Assembly: GCF_001675045.1 (NCBI RefSeq)
Contig: NZ_LYPA01000052.1
Coordinates: 42,289 to 106,288 of the forward strand
Length of the DNA stretch: 64,000 bases
Direction of reading: 5' to 3'
DNA from: Paenibacillus oryzae
Lineage (GTDB): Bacteria; Bacillota; Bacilli; Paenibacillales; Paenibacillaceae
Part shown: positions 45,370 through 55,376 of the stretch, piece by piece
How the letters are laid out: each line of letters opens with the position of its first letter
How positions within the stretch are numbered: position 1 is the first letter of the stretch
Program-made: the position numbers and the translations under genes
The notes under the pieces: model-generated
The model's input: the letters and a program-made list of their open reading frames with translations, nothing else
Database searches by the model: none
Told to the model about the DNA's origin: nothing

Positions 45370-47550
45370 ATGTCAGGCTTGAAACAAAAGAAGTCGAGCA
45401 GTAAAAAGGTTGAATCCGTGGAAAAAAAGGTTGGTAAGAAGCCCGCAATAGGCCCGGTTGCCGCAATGCTTCGCTCCTCCCTTCAACAATTAAAGGAAAC
45501 CCGTTTCGGGAATCCTATCAAGTCTGTTGGCATCAGACTGTTACTGCTGGTGCTTGCCGGAACGATCGGCTGTGTTGTTGCTGTAGGCCTATCTAACTAT
45601 TCCAAGGCCAGAGAGCTGGTAGAGGAAAATGTTTCTGAAGCGAGCTATCAAACGGTTAAGCAGGTTGCAAGCAAGCTGGGGCTCGTACTGCAGAACTATA
45701 GTGATCTTTCTTTGCAGATTATGATCGACAAGGATATAAGAGACGCGCTGGAAACGCTTAGTTATGCCAAGGGGGACGCATATGCGGCAATGGCGGCTTC
45801 CAGGGAAGTTTCCGATAGATTGTCCAATTATGTGCTCGGTAATAATAATATTTCGGGCGCTGCAATCTTACCTACATATAAGGATGGTACAGTCATTTCA
45901 GGCGGTATGACATCCATCGCTTCGACAGAGGATTTTACTAGCAAGGAATGGTTCCAGCAAACGGTGCAGGAGGACGGAAAACCCAAGTGGATCAATCCAC
46001 AGGGGGATGGGATCATCGTAACCAAAGACGAAAGCTCCATCGCTGTTGCCAGACTGCTGAAAATTAGCGGGACCGAAACAGGCACTTATGTGCTTGTAAT
46101 CGAATTGCCGTTAGAAAAGTTTATGGATTACTACAATGACGTAAATCTGGGTGAAGGCAGCAGAATTTCCATTATGAACACCAACGGCAAATATGTAGCT
46201 AATGATGATTTGACGTTAGTGGGAGGAGATATCGGGGTTGTTGGACTTACAACAACGGACGAGGAGGGAGCTCGCACCACGCTTAAGACGACCGATGATC
46301 TTGAGGTGCTGGCTGCTTATCAACATATTCCAGGAACCGACTGGCAATTCCTTGGTTTGATTCCGGTCGAGCGGCTGGCGGAGCAAGCGAGCGTCATTCG
46401 CAATCATACATGGCTGATGGTTGGATTGGCCTCGCTTGTTGCAGTGGGCATTGGCATTCTTATTATTTTCCTTGTTGGCCGTCCGCTTGTCAGAATGCGT
46501 AATCTGATGCTTGAAGGCGCCAAAGGGAATTTGACGGTTCAATCCGTTCTGGATAAGCGCTCCGATGAAATTGGGGACCTGGCAAGAAGCTTTAACGAAA
46601 TGATGACGCAAATCAAAATGCTGGCCCAGCAAACAACGAAATCAGCTGTAGAGGTATTGTCTACGGCGACGGAGCTTAGTGAAGCTGCCAGAAAAACCTC
46701 AATTGCCGCCAAGGAGATTGCGGTTGCGACAGAGGAAATCGCCAATGGCGCAACCAGCCTTGCGGTTGAGGCTGAAAAAAGCACCGATTTGACGGTCCAC
46801 ATGGATAAGCAGATGAAGGAAGTGCAGTCGGCTAACAGCCAAATGAGCGTAGCCGCTCAGGAGGTTCAAAAATCGGGTGAGCAGGGTACTGCTTACATGA
46901 ATCAATTGATTGAAAAAACAGGCGCGACGGAAAGCATGACTCGCTCCATGGTGGAGAAGGTTGATGCGCTTAAAGACAGCACCGGCTCCATTGTGAAGAT
47001 TTTGGATGTATTGAACAATGTGGCAAAACAAACGAACATTTTATCGTTAAACGCTACGATTGAAGCGGCTCGGGCGGGAGCGGCAGGCAAAGGCTTTATG
47101 GTTGTTGCGGATGAAATTCGCAAGCTTGCGGATCAATCCCGCCAGTCCATTGATGTTGTTGCTCAAATTACAGCCAAAATTCAAGGCGAGATTGATGAAA
47201 CGGTGAGTGTTTTGTCTGATGCGTATCCTATGTTCCAGGAGCAGATTCAATCCGTCAAACATGCCAACAGTCTTTTTGAATCCGTTCAGGAGCAAATGGC
47301 ACAGCTGGGCTTAAGACTGGAGGAGGTTACTGGCTCCGTATCGGAGCTGGCACAATCTCAGGTTGTGATGTCCGATGCGATGACCAGCGTAAGCGCCGTT
47401 GCGGAGGAATCCTCAGCAACCTCGGAGGAGGTTGCGTCGCTTAGCGGAGAGCAGCTTTCCATCAGTGAAAGCCTGGTGCGTTTATCCGGGAAGCTGGACA
47501 CCGTATCGCACGGCTTGAAGGACTCATTGTCGCGTTTTAAAATGGAGTAA
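45370..47550 (+). CDS. Methyl-accepting chemotaxis protein, copy 2
   Basis: Also 726 residues when started at ATG 45370; GTG 45358 is too close to the AAGGCGG SD. Same plan as copy 1: long basic N-terminal cytosolic region (K-K-S-S-S-K-K), TM1 with [11 protein letters not shown], Cache-like sensor with [11 protein letters not shown]2, HAMP, and the tip [17 protein letters not shown]. The sensor domains differ much more than the signalling halves, suggesting duplication followed by a change in ligand. Followed by the 229-bp palindromic element. Confidence 0.95.
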   Translation: MSGLKQKKSSSKKVESVEKKVGKKPAIGPVAAMLRSSLQQLKETRFGNPIKSVGIRLLLLVLAGTIGCVVAVGLSNYSKARELVEENVSEASYQTVKQVASKLGLVLQNYSDLSLQIMIDKDIRDALETLSYAKGDAYAAMAASREVSDRLSNYVLGNNNISGAAILPTYKDGTVISGGMTSIASTEDFTSKEWFQQTVQEDGKPKWINPQGDGIIVTKDESSIAVARLLKISGTETGTYVLVIELPLEKFMDYYNDVNLGEGSRISIMNTNGKYVANDDLTLVGGDIGVVGLTTTDEEGARTTLKTTDDLEVLAAYQHIPGTDWQFLGLIPVERLAEQASVIRNHTWLMVGLASLVAVGIGILIIFLVGRPLVRMRNLMLEGAKGNLTVQSVLDKRSDEIGDLARSFNEMMTQIKMLAQQTTKSAVEVLSTATELSEAARKTSIAAKEIAVATEEIANGATSLAVEAEKSTDLTVHMDKQMKEVQSANSQMSVAAQEVQKSGEQGTAYMNQLIEKTGATESMTRSMVEKVDALKDSTGSIVKILDVLNNVAKQTNILSLNATIEAARAGAAGKGFMVVADEIRKLADQSRQSIDVVAQITAKIQGEIDETVSVLSDAYPMFQEQIQSVKHANSLFESVQEQMAQLGLRLEEVTGSVSELAQSQVVMSDAMTSVSAVAEESSATSEEVASLSGEQLSISESLVRLSGKLDTVSHGLKDSLSRFKME

Positions 47551-47578
47551 CTCTCAATTATAGCTCAAACAGAAAAAC

Positions 47579-47807
47579 AAAGAGGCTGTCCGAAAAGTCT
47601 ATTTCGGTGAATAAATATTCAGCAAAACCGGTACCTGCAGGAAAAGGGTGTCTTGGAAGCTCAAACATTTTTGTCGGCTTTATTTTGATCCTATTTTTTA
47701 GTGGATAAAAGCCGACAAAAAAACTCGCCCTCAAGACACGCCTTTCCCCTCCGGTCCTCTCTGCTGAATAGTTATTCACTTTACGTGACTTTTCGGACAG
47801 CCTCTTT
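47579..47807. repeat. 229-bp near-complete imperfect palindrome (MITE-like)
   Basis: 21-base perfect terminal inverted repeats occupy 47579-47599 and 47787-47807 (core GAGGCTGTCCGAAAAGTC). The arms keep pairing inward: GTGAATA..TATTCAGCA with TGCTGAATA..TATTCAC, GGTGTCTTG with CAAGACACG, and TTTTTGTCGGCTTTAT with ATAAAAGCCGACAAAAA around a centre near 47693. It holds no gene. It may terminate the chemoreceptor transcript and would fold as one long hairpin. Confidence 0.92.
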
Positions 47808-47905
47808 TGCTATTTAAGCGACTGTGGAAATTCATTTGACAGGACGCCTTTACGTGTTTGCGAATGCGCTCAAGAGGAGAAACTGGACGTAGAGGTGTTG
47901 CCTTT

Positions 47906-49738
47906 ATGTTCAAACGTACGGCTATAACGGGAGTTGCCATAACGATCATGCTGCTGCTTTTGCTGGCACGGCTTGCCTATGTGCAGCTTATGCCGGGAAT
48001 TTCAGTCTCTATGGCCGGCAAAGCAGCCCGCGAAAACCTAAAACGCCAGGCTGTTATCCAGCGGCAGCGCAGTCTGGTGCTGGATAGCGGTAGAGGCGAT
48101 TTTGTGGACCGTTTTGGGCAGCCTATTACCGGAGAAAGCTACCGAGCGCTTGCATTATTTCCCGTTTCGCGTGAGGCGCGGAAGCGCGGGGGCAAAATAA
48201 AACAGCTTGCGGAGATGCTTGGCGTAGCGCCCGGGGTTCTAGAGCAAACCTGGAGCAGGATGACAACCGCGGAGCTATGGCGGGAAGGGGATTCAAAAGA
48301 GCCTTTTCGACTGAGTCCAAAGCAAGCGGAGGATATATCGAAGCTTGGGATGGACGGCATCCTGGTTGTTCCCTATCGCTCCCGCTACCGCTCCGACGTT
48401 GAAGCTAAACACTGGATTGGATTTATCGGCGAACATCCGGAGTGGCTGTTGAAAACGGAAACGGCCGCCATTCAGGAAGGCCGGCGGCGTCTTGATGATC
48501 AGGTCGGCGGCTCTGGCTTGGAAAAGTCGCTGGATTCTATCATTCACGGGGTTGGGAAAAGCTTTGTTTCCTATTTTATGGACGGTCTTAACAATCCGTT
48601 GCATGGCTTAAGCACCCGTTTTCACGAACCTGGAAATCCGTATTATCCCTTGCGTGTTGTAACAACAATTGATCTGGAGCTGCAAAATAAGCTGGAGATG
48701 TATGCGGATCGGGAAGGACTGGCAAAGGGCGCAATTGTTGTGCTGGATGCCGCTAATGGAGATATTGTCGCTATGGTTTCGCGGCCAAAGCTGAATCCGG
48801 GAAAATTTACGACGTCTGACGGCTCTGAATGGGAAAATCAAGCGCTTAAAGCGGTTCCTCCGGGCTCAATTTACAAGCTGGTCACTGCAGCAGCAGCATT
48901 GGAATATGGCAAAGCTGATCAAGACGAGGTTTTTACCTGCAGCGGCCATTATGGGAAATACGGGCTTTCCTGCTGGAAGCATGGCGGACATGGCGTGTTG
49001 ACATTGCGTAAAGGGATCGCCCAGTCCTGCAATATCGTATTTGCAACCATAGCGGAGAGGTTAAGCGGAAGGCAGCTGGAGCAGATGGCTGGAATGCTGG
49101 GCATGACAGGACAGTCAGGCTGGCATGCGGATGAGTCGTTCGGTCCATTTGCAAAGCCGCTGCGGCTGCTGGAGGAGGAAGAAAACGGCAGAGTATTTGC
49201 GGGAGAAGGGGCGGACATAACCGATGGCGGCATCTTAGCCCAGAGCGGAATCGGGCAACGCGACGTCCGGCTGTCGCCGCTGGCGGCGGCAAATCTCATC
49301 GTTACGCTGCTTGCAGAGGGAAGAGTAATGGAGCCGCGTTTGGTAAGCTCGATCCAGTATGCAAACGGCCAGACGATGGTGAAGCTTCCGCGTCATCACC
49401 ATCATGCGGCTTCGGGCAGACGCCTCTCTCCTTCGACGGCGCATGTGCTGCTTCAAGGGATGAAGGAAGTTGTTTCGGAAGGAACCGGGAGCCGGATTAA
49501 GAATGGAACCTGGCATTTGGCAGGCAAGACGGGAACAGCGGAAGCAACTTTGGGCGGCCGGAACATAGTGCATCAATGGTTTGCAGGCTATGGCCCTGTG
49601 GAATCGCCCCGATATGCGGTTTCCGTGCTAGCGTCCAATAGGGCGCCGAACAGCCCGCATCAAGCTACCGTATTGTTTAGAGGGGTTATGGACCTGGCTG
49701 CGGAACACGAAGCGGGCCGTCGAAACGGCCCGCAGTAA
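47906..49738 (+). CDS. Class B penicillin-binding protein (FtsI/PbpA-type transpeptidase)
   Basis: 610 residues from ATG 47906 after AGAGGTG; an upstream frame from 47858 has no SD. One N-terminal membrane anchor (A-I-T-I-M-L-L-L-L-L-A-R-L), a dimerization/pedestal region with G-S-G-L-E-K-S-L-D, then the transpeptidase domain. The catalytic motifs are P-P-G-S-I-Y-K-L (SxxK), Q-S-C-N-I-V-F (SxN) and L-A-G-K-T-G-T-A-E (KTG). No PASTA repeats are seen. It crosslinks peptidoglycan. No division or sporulation genes lie next to it, so the specific role (elongation, division or spore) is undecided. A GCGGGCC/GGCCCGC hairpin overlaps its stop codon. Confidence 0.92.
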   Translation: MFKRTAITGVAITIMLLLLLARLAYVQLMPGISVSMAGKAARENLKRQAVIQRQRSLVLDSGRGDFVDRFGQPITGESYRALALFPVSREARKRGGKIKQLAEMLGVAPGVLEQTWSRMTTAELWREGDSKEPFRLSPKQAEDISKLGMDGILVVPYRSRYRSDVEAKHWIGFIGEHPEWLLKTETAAIQEGRRRLDDQVGGSGLEKSLDSIIHGVGKSFVSYFMDGLNNPLHGLSTRFHEPGNPYYPLRVVTTIDLELQNKLEMYADREGLAKGAIVVLDAANGDIVAMVSRPKLNPGKFTTSDGSEWENQALKAVPPGSIYKLVTAAAALEYGKADQDEVFTCSGHYGKYGLSCWKHGGHGVLTLRKGIAQSCNIVFATIAERLSGRQLEQMAGMLGMTGQSGWHADESFGPFAKPLRLLEEEENGRVFAGEGADITDGGILAQSGIGQRDVRLSPLAAANLIVTLLAEGRVMEPRLVSSIQYANGQTMVKLPRHHHHAASGRRLSPSTAHVLLQGMKEVVSEGTGSRIKNGTWHLAGKTGTAEATLGGRNIVHQWFAGYGPVESPRYAVSVLASNRAPNSPHQATVLFRGVMDLAAEHEAGRRNGPQ

Positions 49739-49753
49739 CCCGTATTACTAGCA

Positions 49754-50986
49754 TTAGCTTTTTTTATTCTCCCCGTCCTCCTCTTTCTTTTTGGCGGGGG
49801 GAGTACGCTTCAGCCTTTCCAGAAATGATTGGCTTGGTGTTTCCTCGACGGAAACAGGGGGAGTGATGCCCGTTGCAGCCGCTGGTTCAACATGCTCGTC
49901 GTATTCGTCGATCGGCTTGCGAATCCACATTTTAAAGTAGCCCTGAACATAAAGCGATTTAATCAAAATAACAAGAATCGGCGATAAAATAACGCCGGCA
50001 ATGCCGAACAGGGACAACGATACAATCATAAATGCCAGCATCGTAAAAGCCGAAACGCCGAGTGAATCGCCGGTAATTTTGGGCTCTAGAATTTGTCTAG
50101 TCAATATAACGACCAATAGCAGCAAGGAAAGCCATATAGCCAGCGTCGTTTGTCCAACGATAAACAAATAGATGATCCATGGAACAAACAAGGTGCTGAC
50201 GCCGAGTAGCGGAAGGACATCAAAGATGCCGGCAACTAGCGCAATAACAAACGCATTGTCAACGCCCAGCGCTATAAGCGCAACCAGAATGACCAGGAAG
50301 GTGACCGTAATCATTTTTACCTGGGCTTTTATGTAGGAGCCAATGCCCTTAAATACATTTTCGCGCAGAAACACAAACGCCGCTTTAAAGGTTTTTGGTG
50401 TTTTTTCGGTTGCCGTTTTTCTCCACACCGTAATTTCGATGCTCAGAAAATAAGCGAGAATGACGCCAACAACCAAATTAAACACAAAGGTGGATATGGA
50501 GGAGACATAACCAACAATTCCCATGAATACGCTTTGAGCAATGGCTCCGATTTTGGACGAGGCTTTGTCAAGAAAGTCCTTTGTGCTTTGAGCAAGGTCA
50601 AAATCTTCGGGCAGCTTGTCGAATTGCTTTTCCAGCGCGATGGTCAGATTGTCGATCTGCTGGGTAAGCACCTTCTGATATTCAGGGAAATTGTTTGCAA
50701 GCGCCGTGCCTTGCTTCGTCACTATGATGCCGGCCCCCGTAAAAGCGCCCAGGATCAGCAAGGTGAACAGAATGATGGATATGCCGGATGCAATTGATTT
50801 TTTGACGCCCCATTTGTTTAATCTGGCAGCCAGCGGCTCGATGCAGATAAAAATGATAAGTGCAAAAAAGATGGGTGTTGCAATCCGGTAAAGAAAACTG
50901 AACGCATACATAATGAGATACACGGTTAATGCGATCAGGGCGATATCAAACGCCGTTCTCCAGTAACGTTTGTAGAATGAGAGCAT
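49754..50986 (-). CDS. AI-2E-family permease, second paralogue
   Basis: 410 residues, about eight membrane segments, with F-D-V-L-P-L-L-G-V-S-T-L-F-V-P-W and L-E-P-K-I-T-G-D-S-L-G-V-S as family motifs. The C-terminal tail of about 60 residues is charged and ends with K-K-K-E-E-D-G-E-N-K-K-S. It is more similar in layout to YtvI-type members than to the yrrI product of this window. The gene converges with the PBP gene and is divergent from the deacetylase gene. Substrate unknown. Confidence 0.85.
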   Translation of the reverse strand: MLSFYKRYWRTAFDIALIALTVYLIMYAFSFLYRIATPIFFALIIFICIEPLAARLNKWGVKKSIASGISIILFTLLILGAFTGAGIIVTKQGTALANNFPEYQKVLTQQIDNLTIALEKQFDKLPEDFDLAQSTKDFLDKASSKIGAIAQSVFMGIVGYVSSISTFVFNLVVGVILAYFLSIEITVWRKTATEKTPKTFKAAFVFLRENVFKGIGSYIKAQVKMITVTFLVILVALIALGVDNAFVIALVAGIFDVLPLLGVSTLFVPWIIYLFIVGQTTLAIWLSLLLLVVILTRQILEPKITGDSLGVSAFTMLAFMIVSLSLFGIAGVILSPILVILIKSLYVQGYFKMWIRKPIDEYDEHVEPAAATGITPPVSVEETPSQSFLERLKRTPPAKKKEEDGENKKS

Positions 50987-51095
50987 GTTTTGGTTTTCCC
51001 CGCTTTCCTTTTATAAGCATGATTCATAATGTTGATTCTGACAAATAGATTGTACTATAGATTTCAGGAAATGCGCCATTTTTTTAAGCAATTAT

Positions 51096-51103
51096 GATAC
51101 AAT
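51096..51103 (+). promoter_or_regulatory. Extended -10 element before the deacetylase gene
   Basis: TGA-TACAAT preceded by TAT, about 72 bases before ATG 51175. No convincing -35. Confidence 0.4.
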
Positions 51104-51174
51104 TAGAGGTACTGTTGTTGCCGGATGCCTCTGACCATTCATGACTATTTTATCCAAAACGGTGGGGAAGCAAT

Positions 51175-52581
51175 ATGGAGAATATTCTACTTTGGGGATT
51201 TTATGTGATGACGTTTTATGCATTTCTCCCCGGATTGATCAGCCGTACCTTCGGATTTCGCGTCTTCAAAAAAGGAAAAACCGAAAAAGAGATAGGACTA
51301 ACTTTTGACGATGGACCCGATCCTCATTATACCCCGCAGCTTCTGGATTTGCTTGCCCGCTACAATGCAAAAGCGACTTTTTTTATTGTAGGCTCCCATG
51401 CGGAGGGGCAGGTTGAGCTTCTGCGCAGGATTCACGAGGAAGGCCATGTGCTTGGCATACACAATTATGTGCACAAATCCAACTGGCTGATGCGGCCCAA
51501 AACGGTGAAGCACCAAATAGAGATGACTAACGATCTGATCGAGCGGGCGACCGGTCAGCGTTCCACCTATTACAGGCCGCCTTGGGGCATTATCAATTTG
51601 TTCGACTATTCCAATATGGGACATATGCAAATTATTTTGTGGTCGGCCTTGTTTGGTGATTGGCGCATACGGCTTGGTGCCAAAAGGCTGGAGAAAAGAA
51701 TGCTCAAAAAGCTGTCGCCGGGTCAGGTGCTCCTGCTTCATGACTGCGGAATGACGTTTGGCGCGGACAGGGATGCTCCACGCAACATGCTGGAGGCGCT
51801 GGAGACTTATTTGGAGAAGGGAAAGCAGGAGGGATATTCCTTTGTCGGAATCGACAAGATGATCTCGCTTACTGACGTTAACCGGAAAAAGCAGCAATCT
51901 CTGTTTAAACGGAGCATCATTTCCCTCTGGTTATTATGGGAGCGGGCCTTTCATTTTTTGTTCCGGCTTAAGGTGGTGGGCAGCGGCGATCCACCGGCCT
52001 TCCATTATCGCGTCACCAAATACGGGGGAGAATCCGTATCCTTCGAGGACGGCAGCAAGGTAGAAAAAGGCGACCGCATTGCAGAGCTGCATTTTGACAA
52101 CAGGATGTTGTCGAGCCTTGCGGCGACCTCCAAATCGCCACTGGCGACAGGAATTCGCATACTTCGTGAGGTTGAGCGGGCGCTGCCAAGACTGGCCAAG
52201 CAATTAAAGGCAGATCCCGATGCCGCCGGAGTGAAGGCGGTTTATGGGGTTACCATGATTCATAGAGGGGCGGATCGGCTTGGTTTTCATGTTTACAAGC
52301 TGAAGGAAGGTTTGTTTGCGCGCTCGACGCGGGTCTATCTGCGCGTGCTTCTGAAGGTGCTGACGAATACGAAGCAATATGACAAAACCCGTAAGCGCAA
52401 AAGCGAAAATGAAATGGTATCGCCAAGAGTGCTTCTTATGCCAATCCCGAGATTGTTGACTTATGATCAGGATAATAGCGAAGCTGTCGTTGATACCGGC
52501 GCGCCTGCAGCCTTATTGGAGGATACTTTGGCTGCGTCAGTGCAGGACCCAGAAATCACCTCCAAAACAACCGCCTTTTAG
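51175..52581 (+). CDS. Polysaccharide deacetylase with C-terminal YkoP-like extension
   Basis: 468 residues. An N-terminal hydrophobic segment (W-G-F-Y-V-M-T-F-Y-A-F-L) is followed by the NodB domain: I-G-L-T-F-D-D-G-P-D-P-H, A-T-F-F-I-V-G-S, the metal-binding H-N-Y-V-H, Y-R-P-P-W-G-I and a later L-L-H-D-C-G. The second half (about 250-430) has W-E-R-A-F-H-F-L-F-R-L, F-H-Y-R-V-T-K-Y-G-G and G-D-R-I-A-E-L-H-F-D-N, which I compare with the YkoP domain of Bacillus, encoded as a separate small gene there; this is tentative. The deacetylase probably acts on a cell-envelope glycan. Confidence 0.85.
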   Translation: MENILLWGFYVMTFYAFLPGLISRTFGFRVFKKGKTEKEIGLTFDDGPDPHYTPQLLDLLARYNAKATFFIVGSHAEGQVELLRRIHEEGHVLGIHNYVHKSNWLMRPKTVKHQIEMTNDLIERATGQRSTYYRPPWGIINLFDYSNMGHMQIILWSALFGDWRIRLGAKRLEKRMLKKLSPGQVLLLHDCGMTFGADRDAPRNMLEALETYLEKGKQEGYSFVGIDKMISLTDVNRKKQQSLFKRSIISLWLLWERAFHFLFRLKVVGSGDPPAFHYRVTKYGGESVSFEDGSKVEKGDRIAELHFDNRMLSSLAATSKSPLATGIRILREVERALPRLAKQLKADPDAAGVKAVYGVTMIHRGADRLGFHVYKLKEGLFARSTRVYLRVLLKVLTNTKQYDKTRKRKSENEMVSPRVLLMPIPRLLTYDQDNSEAVVDTGAPAALLEDTLAASVQDPEITSKTTAF

Positions 52582-52586
52582 AGGTG

Positions 52587-52664
52587 GTTCAAAAAGCCCG
52601 CTTCCCATTGCGGGTCATGACTAGCGTCATGGCGGGCGGCGAATATGGGACTCAGCCGAAATGC
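52587..52664 (-). repeat. Half copy of the 167-bp repeat family, inverted
   Basis: Read on the minus strand it goes TTTCGGCTGAGTCCCATATTCG, split by small changes, then CATGAC-GCTA-GTCATG, CCC-GCAAT-GGG, GCGGGCTTTTTGAAC and ACCTC. This is the right half of the unit found at 5018-5736; the left terminal repeat is missing. It lies six bases after the deacetylase stop and runs into the ilvD terminator. Confidence 0.85.
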
Positions 52665-52674
52665 CAATAAAAAT

Positions 52675-52718
52675 ACCCGGTTGTTCCGAACTTGATGTTC
52701 GGGGCAACCGGGTTTTTA
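52675..52718. terminator. Bidirectional terminator between deacetylase and ilvD
   Basis: ACCCGGTTGTTCCGAAC and GTTCGGGGCAACCGGGT form a long stem with a TTGAT loop, flanked by A-rich and T-rich runs. Confidence 0.92.
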
Positions 52719-52735
52719 TTTGCAGCTATATTCTG

Positions 52736-54421
52736 TTACATCTTCATGACGCCGCCTGTGCTGGCGGATGTAACGAGGTGGGCGTAACGAGCCAGATAAC
52801 CGCGTTTGATCTTGAGCTCAAAGCCCGGCCATTCAGCGCGGCGTTTTTCAAACTCCTCGTCGCTGATCAGCAGATCCATCGTGCGGTTGTTCATGTCGAT
52901 TTCTACGATGTCGCCATCGCGTACAAAGGCAATTGGTCCGCCTTCGGCTGCTTCAGGGGAAGCATGTCCAATGCTGATGCCGCGGGATGCGCCGGAGAAA
53001 CGGCCATCCGTAATCAACGCAACTTTTGCGCCGAGTCCCATGCCGACGATTTGCGAGGTTGGAGCCAGCATCTCAGGCATGCCAGGGCCGCCTTTTGGTC
53101 CTTCATAACGGATGATAACGACATGCCCTTCCTTGATTTTGCCGCCGGCGATGCCAGCAAGCGCGTCGTCCTGGGAGTCGAAGCAAATGGCTGGACCTTT
53201 ATGGTAGCCGCCAACGGACTTGTCCACTGCGCCTGTTTTGATGATGGCGCCATTTGGAGCCAGGTTGCCAAACAATACGGCAAGCCCGCCGCGCTCGGAA
53301 TGCGCGTTGTCAATGGTATGGATAACATCGGTATCCTTGATTTCGCAGCCTTCTACGTTTTCGCGAAGCGTTTTGCCTGTTACGGTAATGCAGTCGCCAT
53401 GCAAAGCGCCTTCTTTTTTGAACAGCTCATTAAGCACAGCGCTAACGCCTCCGGCGTTGTGAACGTCCTCAATATGATAATCCGATGCAGGAGCGATTTT
53501 GGCAATATGCGGAACACGCTCAGCCACTTCGTTAATGCGTTCGATCGGATAGTCGATGCCGGCTTCATGCGCGATAGCCAGCGTATGCAGAACCGTGTTG
53601 GTGGAACCGCCCATTGCCATATCTACAGCAAAAGCGTTGTCGATTGCTTTTTCCGTTACGATATCGCGCGGCTTGATGCCAAGCTCGATAATTTTCATGA
53701 GTTGGCGCGCGGATTCCTTAACAAATTCCTTGCGCTCAGGCGATACGGCCAGAATGGTGCCGTTTCCGGGCAGTGCGATGCCCATAGCTTCGGCGAGACA
53801 GTTCATGGAATTTGCCGTAAACATGCCGGAGCAGGAGCCGCAGGTAGGACAGCCGTATTGTTCAAGCTCCAGAAGCTGCTTGTCGTCGATTTTGCCGGAT
53901 TGGTAAGCGCCAACGCCTTCAAATACGCTGGACAAGGAAATGGATCGGCCATCCGACGTTTTGCCAGCTTTCATTGGTCCGCCGCTGACAAACATCGTAG
54001 GGATGTTGACGCGCAGCGCGCCAAGAATCATGCCTGGCGTAATTTTGTCGCAGTTCGGAATACAAACCATGCCGTCGAACCAGTGGGCGTTAACTACCGT
54101 TTCCACCGAATCTGCGATAATTTCACGGCTGGCAAGGGAATAACGCATGCCGATGTGGCCCATTGCGATGCCGTCGTCAACACCGATGGTATTAAATTCG
54201 AAGGGGACGCCGCCAGCTTCGCGGATGGCTTCTTTTACAAGCTTGCCGAACTCCTGAAGATGGACGTGGCCCGGAACGATATCAATATAGGAGTTGCAGA
54301 CCGCAATAAACGGTTTGTCGAAATCTTCGTCCTTAACGCCAGCAGCTCGGAGGAGACTGCGGTGCGGTGCGCGGTCGAAGCCTTTTTTGATCATGTCAGA
54401 ACGCATTCTTTTTGCCGCCAT
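52736..54421 (-). CDS. ilvD: Dihydroxy-acid dehydratase
   Basis: 561 residues, Fe-S dehydratase of valine, leucine and isoleucine synthesis. Cysteine motifs [13 protein letters not shown] and [13 protein letters not shown] are intact; [11 protein letters not shown] lies near the N-terminus; C-terminal [14 protein letters not shown] is present. ATG 54421 follows AGGGAGGTCC. It stands alone here, away from other ilv genes, and no T-box or leader attenuator was found in the 250 bases upstream. Confidence 0.97.
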   Translation of the reverse strand: MAAKRMRSDMIKKGFDRAPHRSLLRAAGVKDEDFDKPFIAVCNSYIDIVPGHVHLQEFGKLVKEAIREAGGVPFEFNTIGVDDGIAMGHIGMRYSLASREIIADSVETVVNAHWFDGMVCIPNCDKITPGMILGALRVNIPTMFVSGGPMKAGKTSDGRSISLSSVFEGVGAYQSGKIDDKQLLELEQYGCPTCGSCSGMFTANSMNCLAEAMGIALPGNGTILAVSPERKEFVKESARQLMKIIELGIKPRDIVTEKAIDNAFAVDMAMGGSTNTVLHTLAIAHEAGIDYPIERINEVAERVPHIAKIAPASDYHIEDVHNAGGVSAVLNELFKKEGALHGDCITVTGKTLRENVEGCEIKDTDVIHTIDNAHSERGGLAVLFGNLAPNGAIIKTGAVDKSVGGYHKGPAICFDSQDDALAGIAGGKIKEGHVVIIRYEGPKGGPGMPEMLAPTSQIVGMGLGAKVALITDGRFSGASRGISIGHASPEAAEGGPIAFVRDGDIVEIDMNNRTMDLLISDEEFEKRRAEWPGFELKIKRGYLARYAHLVTSASTGGVMKM

Positions 54422-54668
54422 ATAGTAGGACCTCCCTTATTATCACGATAAACAATACACATAATATTATCACAATGACGCTACCTTGGCTACATGAATG
54501 AAGCTGGGGATTATGCTGAAAACCGCCATTTATTGCCCTAAATTTTAATAAAGTCTTAAAAATAACATAAGCTTTCTGAATTTGGCGCCATCCTGGTTTT
54601 TTTCCCATTCCTCTTCATGTATAGTGAAAATATTGGAACATAAGGGCGTTTTGCAGGAGGAGAACGAT

Positions 54669-55376
54669 ATGGATAGACGGATATTGATTGTAGATGATGA
54701 GCGGGAAATTGCCGAGCTGATCAGTATTTATTTGAAAAATGAAGGTTTTGTTACCGAGATGGCTTTTGACGGCGAGCAAGCGCTGGAGGCCTGGAATAAG
54801 GAGCCGTTTGATCTTGTTATTCTGGATATTATGATGCCGAAGATGGACGGGCTTGAGGTTTGCCGGACCATCCGCAAGGAGCACCATGTGCCGATTCTGA
54901 TGGTCAGCGCCAAAACGCAGGACATGGATAAAATATTGGGACTGATGACGGGCGCGGACGATTATATGGCAAAGCCGTTTAATCCGCTGGAGCTGCTGGC
55001 CAGAGTGCGCTCGCTGCTGAGGCGCTCTTATCAATACAGCAAGCCCGATAACGGCGACAATCGGGAGCAGAACGAAAACCGGGAGCTGAGGCTGGGATCT
55101 CTGCGCATTGACAAGCTGAGCCATTCCGTCGATGTGGACGGCAGACCGCTTCAGCTCACCTCTACGGAGTTTGGCATCCTGTATTTGCTGGCGGGACAGC
55201 CGGGACGGGTGTTTAGCGCAGAGGATATTTTTCAGCAGGTATGGAAGGAAAAATATTTTGAGTCCAACAATACAGTTATGGTTCATATCAGCAAGCTCCG
55301 AGACAAGCTGGAAAAGGAGCTGGGAGAAAAGCTGATTGTGACGGTATGGGGGGTTGGCTACAAAATTGAGGGATAA
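54669..55376 (+). CDS. OmpR/PhoB-family response regulator (VanR-like)
   Basis: 235 residues from ATG 54669 after GCAGGAGG; the upstream frame extension has no SD. Receiver domain: I-L-I-V-D-D-E-R-E-I-A, phosphoacceptor in L-V-I-L-D-I-M-M-P-K-M-D-G, and A-K-P-F-N-P-L-E-L. The winged-helix domain has L-T-S-T-E-F-G-I-L-Y-L-L and V-H-I-S-K-L-R-D-K-L, ending with V-W-G-V-G-Y-K-I-E. The histidine-kinase gene overlaps its end. The carboxypeptidase gene just downstream suggests an envelope-stress role, an inference from location. Confidence 0.92.
   Translation: MDRRILIVDDEREIAELISIYLKNEGFVTEMAFDGEQALEAWNKEPFDLVILDIMMPKMDGLEVCRTIRKEHHVPILMVSAKTQDMDKILGLMTGADDYMAKPFNPLELLARVRSLLRRSYQYSKPDNGDNREQNENRELRLGSLRIDKLSHSVDVDGRPLQLTSTEFGILYLLAGQPGRVFSAEDIFQQVWKEKYFESNNTVMVHISKLRDKLEKELGEKLIVTVWGVGYKIEG

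Noticed and set aside
52661..54451. 596-codon plus-strand open frame
   Set aside because: It lies antisense to ilvD, whose cysteine motifs and length are intact. The frame has no SD and encodes no recognizable domain.
52736..54668. T-box or CodY site upstream of ilvD
   Set aside because: No GGTGG-type T-box sequence, terminator or AATTTTCNGAAAATT-like site was seen in the region between ilvD and the response regulator.
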